A stretch of 35,339 nucleotides of DNA from Streptomyces prunicolor NBRC 13075 (GCF_000367365.1 NZ_BARF01000100.1:1-35339); one strand, 5' to 3'. Positions 7,199-15,114 are shown, counted from the stretch's first letter. Notes: a model not told the origin generated them from the sequence alone. Made by a program: numbers and translations.

Positions 7199-7220
7199 TG
7201 GCGAGTCAAGCCACTCACCT
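7199..7220. promoter_or_regulatory. TetR operator candidate O2 (TGGCGAG-N8-CTCACC)
   Basis: This is the second copy of the O1 architecture, with one change in the left arm (C for T). It ends 2 bp before a -10-like TATGCT (7223-7228) that is itself 6 bp from the TetR ATG. A repressor here would block TetR's own promoter. Confidence 0.7.
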
Positions 7221-7234
7221 CGTATGCTCGGCCC

Positions 7235-7879
7235 ATGAGCAGGATCGTGACGACGTATCACCAGCGCGTCGCCCAGGAGAAGCGCGAGCTGATCGTGACG
7301 GCCGCGACCGCACTGTTTCTCGAGTTGGGCTACGACCGGACGTCGCTGGCGCGGATCGCGGAGGCCTCGGGCGTTTCGCGGGCCACCTTGTTCAAGCAGT
7401 TTCCGAGCAAAGCCGCCCTGTTCGACGCCATCGTGACCGAGTCCTGGTCGACCGCCGACGAGGAGGATCCGCCGCCGGCGGGCAACGTCGTCGACGGGCT
7501 CGGCATTATCGGCCGCCGTTACGCCGAGCTGCTGGGCCGCGCCCGGATGACCGACCTGTTCAGGATCGTCATCGCCGAGCTGCCGCGGTTCCCTGAGCTG
7601 GCCCAAGCGCAGTTCTCGCACGGGAAGATGCCCTACTTCGAGTCCGTACGCGGCTACCTCCTGGCTGAGCACGAGGCGGGAACGGTACGGGTCGAGGACG
7701 TGGACCTCGCAGCCACCCAGTTCCTGGGCATGATCTCCAACTACGTCTTTTGGCCGACACTCCTGGTGCCGGGCTGGGAGGTGAGCGCCGAACGCGTCGC
7801 TCAGGTGGTCGACGAGGCCGTCCGCACCATCGCCGCCCGGTATGCCGCGACGGGACCAGGGGCGTCCACCGACGACTGA
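7235..7879 (+). CDS. TetR-family transcriptional regulator
   Basis: 214 residues. The N-terminal HTH is classic TetR: KRELIVTAATALFLELGYDRTS, then IAEASGVSRATLFKQFPSKAALF. The helical ligand domain has no recognisable subclass. There is no SD before the ATG; a -10-like TATGCT lies 6 bp upstream, so the mRNA may be leaderless. It is divergent from the SDR at 6311-7090 with two matching 22-bp inverted repeats between them. The likely role is repression of the SDR operon and of itself, relieved by an unknown small ligand. Confidence 0.9.
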   Translation: MSRIVTTYHQRVAQEKRELIVTAATALFLELGYDRTSLARIAEASGVSRATLFKQFPSKAALFDAIVTESWSTADEEDPPPAGNVVDGLGIIGRRYAELLGRARMTDLFRIVIAELPRFPELAQAQFSHGKMPYFESVRGYLLAEHEAGTVRVEDVDLAATQFLGMISNYVFWPTLLVPGWEVSAERVAQVVDEAVRTIAARYAATGPGASTDD

Positions 7880-8192
7880 GTCCCGCCGACCGCGCCAGAG
7901 TCCTGCCGCCACCGAAGGGGCTGTTTGCGAACTCGGTGGACACCGGCGTTCGGAAAGAGGAAAGCGCGCCCTGACCACCGCCTCGAATTCGAAACCTCTC
8001 CTGCCTCGTTCCGACCCCGCTCCGACCCCGTTCCGATGAGCGGAACAGGACACGACAACCGGTTCATCGCGCCCCACGCTGACTGCCGAGGGTTGGGAAC
8101 TCCCGGACCGGTGTTACGCAGGAGTTCCACCAGCCCCGGTCATAGCGCAGGCAGCACCTGTTGCCACGCTTCCGATCACCTGGGGGAAGTAC
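7880..8192. other. 313-bp intergenic region before the lectin gene
   Basis: No gene is visible. It contains a near-direct repeat of the type TCCGACCCCG at about 8010-8035, a short hairpin GTTCCG-N5-CGGAAC near 8030-8046, and an inverted repeat GGAACTCC/GGAGTTCC at about 8097-8129. The last could be an operator in the lectin promoter. No confident -10/-35 pair was found. Confidence 0.4.
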
Positions 8193-8759
8193 ATGAAGAG
8201 ACGCGGAATGGTCAGCGCGATGCTGGCCGCCCTGATGGTTCTCGCGGCCGGCCTGGCCATGGGCGGCAGCGCCCACGCGGCCGGCGGGACGACAGATGTC
8301 GTACGGCCGCTCAATATCGGGGCCGCCTTCACACTCATCAACAGGGGGACCAACAAGTGCGCCGAGGTCGCCGGTGGCTCGCTGCTGGACAACACCCCGG
8401 TGGTGGAGAATGACTGCCTCGCCAACAACACCGATCCCAACCAGAACTGGTTGCCGGTGTCGGTCGGCGGCGGCTTCTTCAACCTGCGGAATGTCCAGAG
8501 CAATCTGTGCCTGGACTTCGCGAGCCCGGTGAACACAAAGAACGTCAAGCACCACACCTGCGGCAGCGATCTCTCCGAGCGGTGGCAGCTGGTCGTCTCA
8601 CCGAACGTCCCCGGCTATCTCACGGTGGTCAGCGCGAACCACTCCGGCGGGCACACCTTCTGCCTCGACCTCCGGGACGGTTCGGCGGCGAACGGAACCG
8701 TGGTCCAGATCTATGACTGCCTGGGTGCCGTGAACAACCAGCTCTGGCGCCAGGGCTAG
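8193..8759 (+). CDS. Secreted ricin-B-type beta-trefoil lectin
   Basis: 188 residues. A Sec signal peptide (MKRRGMVSAML, then hydrophobic VLAAGLAMGGSAHA) is cleaved at about AHA-A. The rest is a single ricin B-lectin trefoil with aromatic repeats ending NQNW, ERWQL and NNQLW, and Cys pairs in KCAEV, DCLANN, LCLDF, HTCGS, FCLDL and YDCLG. Such domains bind galactose- or xylan-type sugars and usually sit on a hydrolase; this one stands alone. The SD is GGGGGAAG before the ATG. Export to the medium is expected. It may be a carbohydrate-binding or surface protein; no partner enzyme is adjacent. Confidence 0.9.
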   Translation: MKRRGMVSAMLAALMVLAAGLAMGGSAHAAGGTTDVVRPLNIGAAFTLINRGTNKCAEVAGGSLLDNTPVVENDCLANNTDPNQNWLPVSVGGGFFNLRNVQSNLCLDFASPVNTKNVKHHTCGSDLSERWQLVVSPNVPGYLTVVSANHSGGHTFCLDLRDGSAANGTVVQIYDCLGAVNNQLWRQG

Positions 8760-8808
8760 AGCCTGTCGTCGTAGTCTCGCCCGCCGTCAACTGGGCGCTG
8801 GACAGGCT

Positions 8809-8849
8809 GCGGTGAACTCCCTCGGGACACCCCCGAGGGAGTTCACCGC
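8809..8849. terminator. Strong hairpin downstream of the lectin gene
   Basis: An 18-bp perfect stem with a 5-base loop (8827-8831), core arms GGTGAACTCCCTCGGG / CCCGAGGGAGTTCACC. It has no T-tract, as is usual for Streptomyces terminators. It lies 50 bp after the lectin stop. A weaker 8-bp pair (AGCCTGTC 8760-8767 / GACAGGCT 8801-8808) precedes it. Confidence 0.75.
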
Positions 8850-8883
8850 CTCGGACCGTGTGCCGCGGGCCCGTCGTCCATTA

Positions 8884-9000
8884 CCGGAGGCAAGTACGCT
8901 CACCGGCGGGGTCCAGCGTCTCTACGGCTTCGACGTGACCGGCGTCGACTACGACCCGCCCGCCGAGACCGCGACCCCCTGGCCCAACTCCGCAACCTGA
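8884..9000 (+). pseudogene. Short coding relic, family not recognised
   Basis: The frame ending in TGA at 9000 reads TLTGGVQRLYGFDVTGVDYD, then PPAETATPWP. More than 90% of its third codon positions are G/C, and it looks like the C-terminus of a real protein. There is no start codon with an SD, and the frame runs upstream into the hairpin at 8809-8849. It is probably the tail of a deleted gene. I do not recognise the family with certainty. Confidence 0.35.
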
Positions 9001-9096
9001 CGCCGTACTTGGAGAACGCTGTGCGTCTTGAATCGGTGCGGCGTCGCGGACAATCCCCGTGCGGTCCGATCGCCCCGCGTGATACTCCTCCCTCTC

Positions 9097-9627
9097 ATGA
9101 CTGATCTTGTGACGGAGCGGCTCGTGCTGCACCCGATGACCGTCGGCGAAGCCGAGCGAGTGGTCGCGGGCGAGCCGGACAGCGGTGACCGATGGGCGCC
9201 CGGATACCCCACCGACGGGGACGTGTTCGCCGCCCGGCGCTTCCTGGGCACCTGTGCGAGCACCGGTGATCCCCAGCCGTTCGGCAACTACGAGATCCGG
9301 CGCCGAGAGGACGGTCGGGCGATCGGCGGCCTGGGTTTCCATGGCCCCCCGGACACGAACGGCAGCGTCACGATCGGCTACGGCGTCATCCCGTCGGCCC
9401 AGGGCCGGGGCTACGCCTCCGAAGCCCTCCGCGAACTGCTGCTGTTCGCGCGGACACACGGAGTCACGTGCGTGAAAGGCGACGCCGACCACGACAACAT
9501 CGCATCCCACCACGTCATGCTGGCGGCGGGCATGCGGTCGGCCGGACAGGACGAACGCGTCAGATACTTCGAGATGACCTGGTCCGACGCGACCCCGGCG
9601 AGTACGAGTGAGCAGGCACACCGGTGA
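9097..9627 (+). CDS. GNAT-family N-acetyltransferase
   Basis: 176 residues. RimJ/RimL-like layout: N-terminal LVTERLVLHPMT, central IGGLGFHGPPDTNGSVTIGYGV, and the acetyl-CoA loop QGRGYASEALRELLLFA, then DHDNIASHHVMLAAGM. It probably acetylates a small molecule or protein N-terminus; the substrate is unknown. No SD precedes the ATG, but GATACT lies 10 bp upstream, so the mRNA may be leaderless. The stop overlaps the next gene's GTG by 4 bp (GTGA), so the two form an operon. Confidence 0.88.
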   Translation: MTDLVTERLVLHPMTVGEAERVVAGEPDSGDRWAPGYPTDGDVFAARRFLGTCASTGDPQPFGNYEIRRREDGRAIGGLGFHGPPDTNGSVTIGYGVIPSAQGRGYASEALRELLLFARTHGVTCVKGDADHDNIASHHVMLAAGMRSAGQDERVRYFEMTWSDATPASTSEQAHR

Positions 9628-9935
9628 GTGAACTGTCCTGGTACGGAGTCCGATGCGTCTTCCGGCATCGCGAACTCGGCGTCTACGAAGAGCGGTTGAC
9701 CCTGTGGCGGGCCCGCTCGTCCGACGAGGCGATCAGCCGTGGGGAGTTGGAGGCGCGCGAGTACTGCGCGGACCTCGACAGCGTCGAGTATGTCGACTTC
9801 GCCGAGGCGTATCGGATGCTCGGCGAGCCGGGGGAGGGCGCCGAGATCTTCTCCCTCATGCGGGAGAGCGGGTTGCCGGCCGGTGAGTATGTGGGGCGGT
9901 TCTTCGATACGGGGGCCGAGCGGACGGGGAGTTGA
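9624..9935 (+). CDS. DUF4288-type protein
   Basis: 103 residues, starting at the GTG overlapping the acetyltransferase stop. The sequence WYGVRCVFRH, YEERLTLWRA, SSDEAISRGELEAREYCA and EGAEIFSLMRESGL matches the conserved pattern of DUF4288, small cytosolic proteins of unknown function common in actinobacteria and often near immunity-type genes. Coupled translation with the GNAT gene suggests related roles, but nothing in the sequence shows a reaction. Confidence 0.75.
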   Translation: MSELSWYGVRCVFRHRELGVYEERLTLWRARSSDEAISRGELEAREYCADLDSVEYVDFAEAYRMLGEPGEGAEIFSLMRESGLPAGEYVGRFFDTGAERTGS

Positions 9936-9975
9936 GGCGTGGCTCCCGGCCTCAGGGTCGGGCTCAACTCCCCGT
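9924..9975. terminator. Bidirectional hairpin between DUF4288 and mscS-type genes
   Basis: The arms ACGGGGAGTTGAG (9924-9936) and CTCAACTCCCCGT (9963-9975) are perfectly complementary, with a 26-base loop. The left arm contains the DUF4288 stop codon, and the convergent MscS stop lies 10 bp beyond the right arm. It suits termination from both sides. Confidence 0.6.
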
Positions 9976-9984
9976 ACGCCACGC

Positions 9985-11082
9985 CTACCGCGTCCCCGAC
10001 CCCCGCTGCGAAGAAAGCGGCGAAGTATTGGCCACCTGAGGCGAATCCGAGTTCGAGTACACCGAAGGCGCCGCGACCGCCTCCGTAGGATCCGCCGCGT
10101 CGTCCACCGGATCCGCGGTCGCACCCCCGACGATCCGGATGTTCGCCTCGTCGAAGGCCCGCTTCACCCGCCACCGCAGCTCGCGCTCCACGGTCACCGA
10201 CTTGCCCGGCATGGTCTTGGCGGAGAGCCGGACGACCATCGAGTCGATCAACACACTGTCCAGGCCGAGGACTTCGATCGGGCCCCAGAGCAGCTCGTTC
10301 CAGGGCTCTTCCTTGCTCATCTTCTCCGTGACGGAGTTGAGCGTGGCCTTCACCCGGTCCAGGTTCTCGGACGCCTTCACCGTCACGTCCACGCCCGCTG
10401 TCGCCCAGCCCTGCGACAGGTTGCCGATGCGCTTGACCTCGCCGTTGCGGACGTACCAGATCTCGCCGTTGTCGCCGCGGAGCTTGGTCACGCGGAGGCC
10501 GACCTCGATGACCTCGCCGGAGGCGACCCCCGCGTCGATCTGGTCGCCGACGCCGTACTGGTCCTCAAGGATCATGAAGACGCCGGAGAGGAAGTCCGTG
10601 ACGAGGTTGCGGGCGCCGAAACCGATTGCCACGCCCGCGACACCGGCGGAGGCGAGCAGCGGGGCGAGGTTGATCTCGAAGGTCGCCAGCACCATCAGCG
10701 CGGCTGTGCCCAGGATCACGAACGATGCCACCGAGCGGAGGACCGAGCCGATCGCCTGCGAGCGCTGGCGGCGGCGTTCCGCGTTCACCAGCAGGCCGCC
10801 CAGCGCCGTGCCGTCCACCGACTCGACCGTGCGGTTCATCCGGTCTATCAGCTTGGTGATCGCCCGCCGCACCGTCATTCTCAGCACTGCCGCGATCACC
10901 ACGATCAGCAGCACGCGGAGCCCGATCGCCAGCCATGTGGACCAGTTCTGCTCCACCCAGCTGGCGGCGTTGGTCGCGCTCTCCTGGGCGTCCTGGAGCG
11001 AGGGCACGGTCACCGCCGTCCCCGAAGGGCTCGGAGACGGCGACGGCGAAGCTGCGGCCAGTAGGACGGCGGACAAGGACAC
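9985..11082 (-). CDS. Small-conductance mechanosensitive channel (MscS family)
   Basis: 365 residues from the GTG preceded by GGAGGT at 7-base spacing. Longer frames upstream lack an SD. An Ala/Ser/Pro-rich N-terminal segment is followed by a TM helix (WLAIGLRVLLIVVIAAVL), a second (SFVILGTAALMVLATF) and the pore helix TM3 with the Gly/Ala pattern LLASAGVAGVAIGFGARNLV. The beta-domain (GVGDQI, GEVIEVGLRVTKLR, VRNGEV) comes next. It releases solutes when membrane tension rises on osmotic downshift. The C-terminal ~50 residues are Pro/Ser-rich and disordered. Confidence 0.92.
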   Translation of the reverse strand: MSLSAVLLAAASPSPSPSPSGTAVTVPSLQDAQESATNAASWVEQNWSTWLAIGLRVLLIVVIAAVLRMTVRRAITKLIDRMNRTVESVDGTALGGLLVNAERRRQRSQAIGSVLRSVASFVILGTAALMVLATFEINLAPLLASAGVAGVAIGFGARNLVTDFLSGVFMILEDQYGVGDQIDAGVASGEVIEVGLRVTKLRGDNGEIWYVRNGEVKRIGNLSQGWATAGVDVTVKASENLDRVKATLNSVTEKMSKEEPWNELLWGPIEVLGLDSVLIDSMVVRLSAKTMPGKSVTVERELRWRVKRAFDEANIRIVGGATADPVDDAADPTEAVAAPSVYSNSDSPQVANTSPLSSQRGSGTR

Positions 11083-11406
11083 GGCAGGTACCTCCAGGTG
11101 CTGCGTCCGCCCTCCGGCATGGTCCGACAGGGGCAAGGTCACGAATAGGTCACCAAGAGGGCAGGCCCACCACACTATCGGGGCATTGTGTGTGGATCGT
11201 TGCCGTGTTCGGGGGAGAGGCCGTGCCGGGCTGGGAAAGAACAGGTGGGACGAACCCACACCCGTCCCAGCCCCGCATCACATGTGGTCGAAAACACTCC
11301 CAGCCCGTTACCGGGACATGGTGGCGCTTCCACCAGGCATGAGGGGAGACTGACTACAGATCGTCCCGGCGCGAGCCACGCGCCGCCGACGCACAAGGAG
11401 GCATCC
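11083..11406. other. 324-bp divergent region between MscS and HNH genes
   Basis: No gene is evident. It holds an SD (GGAGGT) for the channel and AAGGAGG for the HNH gene. It also has a small hairpin TGGTGG-cgctt-CCACCA (11319-11335) and an inverted pair GGGACG/CGTCCC at about 11248-11269. I could not place convincing promoter boxes, and no riboswitch was recognised. Confidence 0.4.
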
Positions 11407-11943
11407 GTGCCGCATGTCCTGGTCCTCAACGCGTCGTACGAGCCACTCGGCGTCGTACCGCTCCGCCGCGCGCTCGTCCTCGTCCTGGAGAACAAGGCAG
11501 TCTCCCTTGAGGAATCCGGCGCCTTTATGCACAGCGCGACCGTCACAGTCCCCGCACCCAGCGTGGTCCGGCTCAAGCGATTCGTACGGGTTCCCTATCG
11601 GGGGCCCGTTCCTCTCACCCGCCGGGCGCTCTTCGCGCGCGACGGGGGCCGGTGCATGTACTGCGGTGGCGTCGCAACCAGCGTCGACCATGTCATTCCG
11701 CGCAGCCGCGGGGGCAAGCACGTCTGGGACAACGTGGTGGCGTCCTGCCGCCGCTGCAACCACACGAAGGCCGACCGACATCTCTTCGAGATCGGCTGGC
11801 GGCTGCGCCACAAACCCGCCCCACCCACCGGCCTGGCCTGGCGCATCATCGGGACAGGTCATAGGGACCCGCGCTGGCTGCCGTACTTGCAGCCGTACGG
11901 CGCGGAGGACGCGATGGCCCGGATCGACGGCATCTCCGCCTGA
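11407..11943 (+). CDS. HNH endonuclease
   Basis: 178 residues from a GTG with AAGGAGG 5 bases upstream. The N-terminal region (VLVLNASYEPLGVVPLRRAL) is followed by a zinc-bound HNH core: CMYCG, then the DH pair in SVDHVIPRSRGGKHVWDN (DHV, N), then CRRCNHTKADR. This HNH group is conserved in actinobacteria as a free-standing chromosomal gene and is not clearly part of a phage or restriction system. Its substrate is unknown. A strong hairpin follows. Confidence 0.88.
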   Translation: MPHVLVLNASYEPLGVVPLRRALVLVLENKAVSLEESGAFMHSATVTVPAPSVVRLKRFVRVPYRGPVPLTRRALFARDGGRCMYCGGVATSVDHVIPRSRGGKHVWDNVVASCRRCNHTKADRHLFEIGWRLRHKPAPPTGLAWRIIGTGHRDPRWLPYLQPYGAEDAMARIDGISA

Positions 11944-11987
11944 CGATCCGGGCTTTTGTGTACGCCCATGCACGGCGGTACGGAGTC

Positions 11988-12025
11988 GTCCGCCCCGGCA
12001 GCCCCCCCGTGCTGCCGGGGCGGAC
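11988..12025. terminator. 15-bp-stem hairpin between convergent HNH and permease genes
   Basis: The arms GTCCGCCCCGGCAGC (11988-12002) and GCTGCCGGGGCGGAC (12011-12025) are a perfect match around an 8-base loop. The weaker outer arms CGGTACG/CGTACCG extend it. The permease stop lies 3 bp beyond, so it can serve both genes. Confidence 0.8.
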
Positions 12026-12027
12026 GG

Positions 12028-13380
12028 TCATGCGTACCGCAGCTCGCCCGGCCGCACCGACCGCCGTAGCAGCGGCAGTGATGTAGCGGCCGCCAGCACG
12101 CAGGCCGCGTACACGCCGACCGGGACCAGCAGCGCCGCGTACGGCACCGGCACGTCCGTGTGCTCGGAGACGGCGGCGCCGTACCAGGCGCTGATCACCG
12201 TGCCGCCGAGGCCCGCCACCGTGATCGCCGGGAGCAGTGGCAGCGCGGTCTCCAGGAGGAGCGCGCGGGCCAGTACGGCGTGGGGCACTCCGGCTGCTGC
12301 CTGCGCCGCAAGGCCCCTGCGCCGGGTGGCGAGGGACTCGGCGGTGCCGACGGCCAGGGCCGTCAGCGCGAGCGCGAAGGCGACGAGGATCGCGGCGGCC
12401 GTCAGGTCGATGCCGGTCGTGTAGTAGGACATGCGCGTGCCGAGCCGGCCCTCGCGGCGCATGTCCGCCAAGCCCGCGAGCAGGATCTGCCGTACGCCCG
12501 CGAAACCCGACCCTACGACTGTCACCAGCAGCAGCGCCGCATGGGTGCGGGCGGTCGACCAGGGGTCCTCACGCAGCCGTTCCGCCGCGATCAGCAGCGC
12601 GGGGCGCGAGGTGCCGGCCGCGAAGCCCTCACCCAGTTGGCGGGACGAGGCCCCGGACAACCAGATCGCGATCAGGCTGATCAGTACGGCCAGGACGAGC
12701 ACCGTCACCGGGCCGAGTCCGAAGGACACAGGGCTGCCGAAGACCGGGGTCAGCGCGATGGCCACCACCGTCACGGTCAGCAACCGGGTCGCCGTGCCGA
12801 ACAGCCGCCCCGGCCCCCGCACCGGCCGCACCCGCCGCACCCGGCCCAGCGGGTCGGCCACCACCCGCCGCAGCGCCACCGCGCTCACGCCCGCGCCCAG
12901 CACCGGCACGGCCACGGCGACCAGCACGACACCGGCCCAGTCCGTGGCAGGCGACGGCAGCAGCGGTACGACGGCCGCCGTCGCCACCACCGCACCGGCC
13001 AGGCACGCGAGCCCCGACTCCAGCGCCGCGATCCGCCGCACCTGCCAGGGCCCGGCCCCCGCCAGCCGCAACGCGGCCAGCCGCCGGTCCCGGTGCACCG
13101 CCCCGATCCGCGCACACTGCCCGAGAAACCCGAGCACCGGGATCAGCAGCAGCCCGAGCGCCAGACTCACGTTCCGCCGGTCACTGGGGGAGTCGAACAG
13201 CCCGGACCCGAAGGACACGGAGTAGAACCCGTCCAACGACCGCAGCGCTACGACGCCCAGTCCGATCCCCGTCGCCAGCGCGGCCCCGACCGCCGTGAGC
13301 CCGACCCGCCACCACTCGCGTCGGTCGGAACCCTTGGTCAGCAGCCAGGCCAGCCGTAGATCGGCGAGGAACGCGTTCAC
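12028..13380 (-). CDS. FtsX-like ABC transporter permease
   Basis: 450 residues with about 8 hydrophobic segments in two FtsX-like halves. N-terminal: VGLTAVGAALATGIGLGVVAL, then the cytoplasmic LAALRLAGAGPWQVRRIAALE. C-terminal: LVAFALALTALAVGTAESLATRRRGLAAQAAAGVPHAVLARALLLE. The GTG start overlaps the ATPase stop by 4 bp (GTGA). It belongs to the MacB/LolCE-type exporters or mechanotransmitters. With the adjacent ATPase and PadR it forms a three-gene operon. The substrate is unknown; antimicrobial peptide or lipid export is typical of such sets. Confidence 0.85.
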   Translation of the reverse strand: MNAFLADLRLAWLLTKGSDRREWWRVGLTAVGAALATGIGLGVVALRSLDGFYSVSFGSGLFDSPSDRRNVSLALGLLLIPVLGFLGQCARIGAVHRDRRLAALRLAGAGPWQVRRIAALESGLACLAGAVVATAAVVPLLPSPATDWAGVVLVAVAVPVLGAGVSAVALRRVVADPLGRVRRVRPVRGPGRLFGTATRLLTVTVVAIALTPVFGSPVSFGLGPVTVLVLAVLISLIAIWLSGASSRQLGEGFAAGTSRPALLIAAERLREDPWSTARTHAALLLVTVVGSGFAGVRQILLAGLADMRREGRLGTRMSYYTTGIDLTAAAILVAFALALTALAVGTAESLATRRRGLAAQAAAGVPHAVLARALLLETALPLLPAITVAGLGGTVISAWYGAAVSEHTDVPVPYAALLVPVGVYAACVLAAATSLPLLRRSVRPGELRYA

Positions 13381-14075
13381 GCGGCCACCCCCGCCGTCGC
13401 CACGGTCCCGTCCGTCAGCCGGATCTCGCGGTCCGCGTACGCCGCGACCTGCGCGTCATGGGTGATCAGCAGGACCGCCGTACCGGCCTCGCGGGCCGTG
13501 CCGACCAGGGCCGTCATCACCTGCTCGCTCGCCAGGGAGTCCAGCGCTCCCGTCGGCTCGTCCGCGAAGACGATCCTCGGGGCGGTGACCAACGCCCGGG
13601 CGAGCGCGACCCGTTGGGACTGGCCGCCGCTCAACTCGCCCGGCCGCGACTCGCCCTGCCCGCGCACCCCGAACCGCTCCAGCCACTCGCCTGCCGTGGC
13701 CCGGGCGTCCGTACGCGAGGCGCCCGCGAGCAGCAGCGGGAGCGCGACATTGTCGACGGCCCTCAACTCCGGTATCAGCTGGCCGAACTGGAAGACCACC
13801 CCGAACTCGGTGCGCCGCAGCTCGCTGAGCCGCTTCTCGGACAGCTCGTCCAGCCGTTCCCCCGCGTACGTCACCGTCCCCTCGTCGGGGCGGACGATCC
13901 CGGCCAGGCAGTGGAGAAGTGTGGACTTGCCGCTGCCGCTGGTCCCTGTGACGGCGAGGATCTCGCCGGCGCGCAGCTCGGCCGAGGCGCCGCTCAGCGC
14001 CCGGGTCCTGCCGTGCGTCTTGGCGAGGTCACGGGCCGCGAGAAGCGGCACCGAGGTGTCCCCCTGGTTGCTCAT
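13377..14075 (-). CDS. ABC transporter ATP-binding protein (MacB/LolD-like)
   Basis: 232 residues. Walker A GTSGSGKS (44-51), Q-loop VFQFGQLIPEL, signature LSGGQSQRVALARAL, Walker B IVFADEPTGALD, H-loop ITHD. It powers the FtsX-like permease encoded downstream with a 4-bp overlap. The ATG was chosen because it overlaps the PadR stop (ATGA) and has GGAGG upstream. The unbroken overlaps from PadR through permease indicate one transcript. Confidence 0.92.
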   Translation of the reverse strand: MSNQGDTSVPLLAARDLAKTHGRTRALSGASAELRAGEILAVTGTSGSGKSTLLHCLAGIVRPDEGTVTYAGERLDELSEKRLSELRRTEFGVVFQFGQLIPELRAVDNVALPLLLAGASRTDARATAGEWLERFGVRGQGESRPGELSGGQSQRVALARALVTAPRIVFADEPTGALDSLASEQVMTALVGTAREAGTAVLLITHDAQVAAYADREIRLTDGTVATAGVAA

Positions 14076-14605
14076 GCTGTGTCGACCTCCGCGGTCAGAG
14101 TGGTCAGCCGGGCCGCCGTCGTCGCCATCCAACGGAGGTCCGCGTCAAGGTGGTTGAGGGCGTAGTCCGCCGAGAGCACGGTCGCCAGATCGGAGCCCTT
14201 CGCGGTCTTGACCGCCGTGAGTTCCCTCATCCGCTCCATGTGGGCGGCGCGTTGGGCCCGCAGATACGCCTCCGGGTCACCGTCGGCCAGGATCGAGACG
14301 ACGACCTTGGCGAAGATCTCGTTCGTCACGAAGGGCGCGGGCGGCGCGATCTCCCCCGCCCAGCGGGCGAGTTCACGCGAACCGTCCACCGTCGAGCGGT
14401 ACGCCGTGCGCTCCGGGCCGCCGTCCGAGCCGGTGCCGTCGACCTCCGCGAGGCCGTCCCGGACCAGGCGTTGCAGGGTCGTGTAGACCTGCCCGTAGGC
14501 CAGCGGGCGGGCCTGCGGAAAACGTTCGTCGTGGCGTCGCTTGAGGTCGTAGCCGTGGCTGGGCCCTCCGGCGAGCAGGCCCAGCAGGATGTGGCGGGTG
14601 CTCAT
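14072..14605 (-). CDS. PadR-family transcriptional regulator
   Basis: 177 residues. The N-terminal winged helix is the PadR type: MSTRHILLGLLAGGPSHGYDL, then YGQVYTTLQRLVRDGLAEV. The C-terminal helical dimerisation part (residues ~85-177) makes it a PadR-s1/Vir-like form. It is first in the operon with the ABC pair. The likely role is to repress its own operon until a drug or envelope signal is sensed. The palindrome AGTACATGTACT immediately upstream supports autoregulation. Confidence 0.9.
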   Translation of the reverse strand: MSTRHILLGLLAGGPSHGYDLKRRHDERFPQARPLAYGQVYTTLQRLVRDGLAEVDGTGSDGGPERTAYRSTVDGSRELARWAGEIAPPAPFVTNEIFAKVVVSILADGDPEAYLRAQRAAHMERMRELTAVKTAKGSDLATVLSADYALNHLDADLRWMATTAARLTTLTAEVDTA

Positions 14606-14609
14606 GGCG

Positions 14610-14638
14610 CTCAGTATGCATCAAGTACATGTACTGAG
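14610..14638. promoter_or_regulatory. PadR operator candidate (AGTACATGTACT within CTCAGTA/TACTGAG)
   Basis: A perfect 12-bp palindrome, AGTACATGTACT (14624-14635), overlaps a second inverted pair CTCAGTA (14610-14616)/TACTGAG (14632-14638). It begins 5 bp upstream of the PadR ATG. PadR proteins commonly bind ATGT/ACAT or AGTA/TACT dyads. The site would cover the promoter and start of the operon. Confidence 0.6.
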
Positions 14639-14790
14639 TGAATAGTGATCAGCGGGAGAATTGCGGGGAGTGGGGTGCGGGAGTGGCTGCAGTGCCACCT
14701 GTACCCCAACCTGGAGGTCTGCCGTCGCGCCCACTGGGTAGGGCTGCGGTAACCCGCCCGCACGCCCGACATGACAAGAAGGAGGCCCCC

Positions 14791-15114
14791 GTGGCCGCAG
14801 CATCGGCATCGCTTCCGCGCCCGGCCCGCTCCAAACGCACCCCGGAGCCGCCCGCCGACCTCGCCTCCGACCTCGCTCCCGACCTGTTCTTCGTCGACTC
14901 CGAAGGCACCTGGGCCGAGACCCCGCTGACCAGCGAACCGCCGCTGGCCGACGCCGAACCCCTCACCAGCGAGCCCCCGCTCGCCGACGCCACCCCGCTC
15001 ACCAGCGAGTCCGCGACCATGGACGCGCCGCTCACCAGCGAGACCGTGGCGTTCGACGACCCGATGAGCGGTGAGATCGCCCCCTTCGCCGCCCCGGACC
15101 CGACGAGGCCCTAG
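14791..15114 (+). CDS. Small acidic repeat protein upstream of malQ
   Basis: 107 residues from a GTG with AAGGAGG upstream. A basic N-terminus (LPRPARSKRTP) is followed by DLFFVDSEGTW. Then come four imperfect repeats of PLTSE, with an ADA-type linker (PLTSEPPLADA twice, then PLTSESATMDA, PLTSETVAFDD). It has no TM segment, signal peptide or known domain, and looks disordered and acidic. It ends directly against the malQ ATG with no gap, so the two are co-translated. The function is unknown; a chaperone- or partner-like role to MalQ is only a guess. Confidence 0.75.
   Translation: MAAASASLPRPARSKRTPEPPADLASDLAPDLFFVDSEGTWAETPLTSEPPLADAEPLTSEPPLADATPLTSESATMDAPLTSETVAFDDPMSGEIAPFAAPDPTRP

Noticed and set aside
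8812..8880. First part of a GTG-started plus-strand frame after the lectin
   Set aside because: The start codon lies inside the terminator hairpin and has no SD; only the later part (8884-9000) has coding character.
12160..13359. 399-codon plus-strand frame opposite the permease
   Set aside because: Arg/Gln/Pro-rich low-complexity shadow; the minus strand encodes a clear FtsX-like membrane protein.
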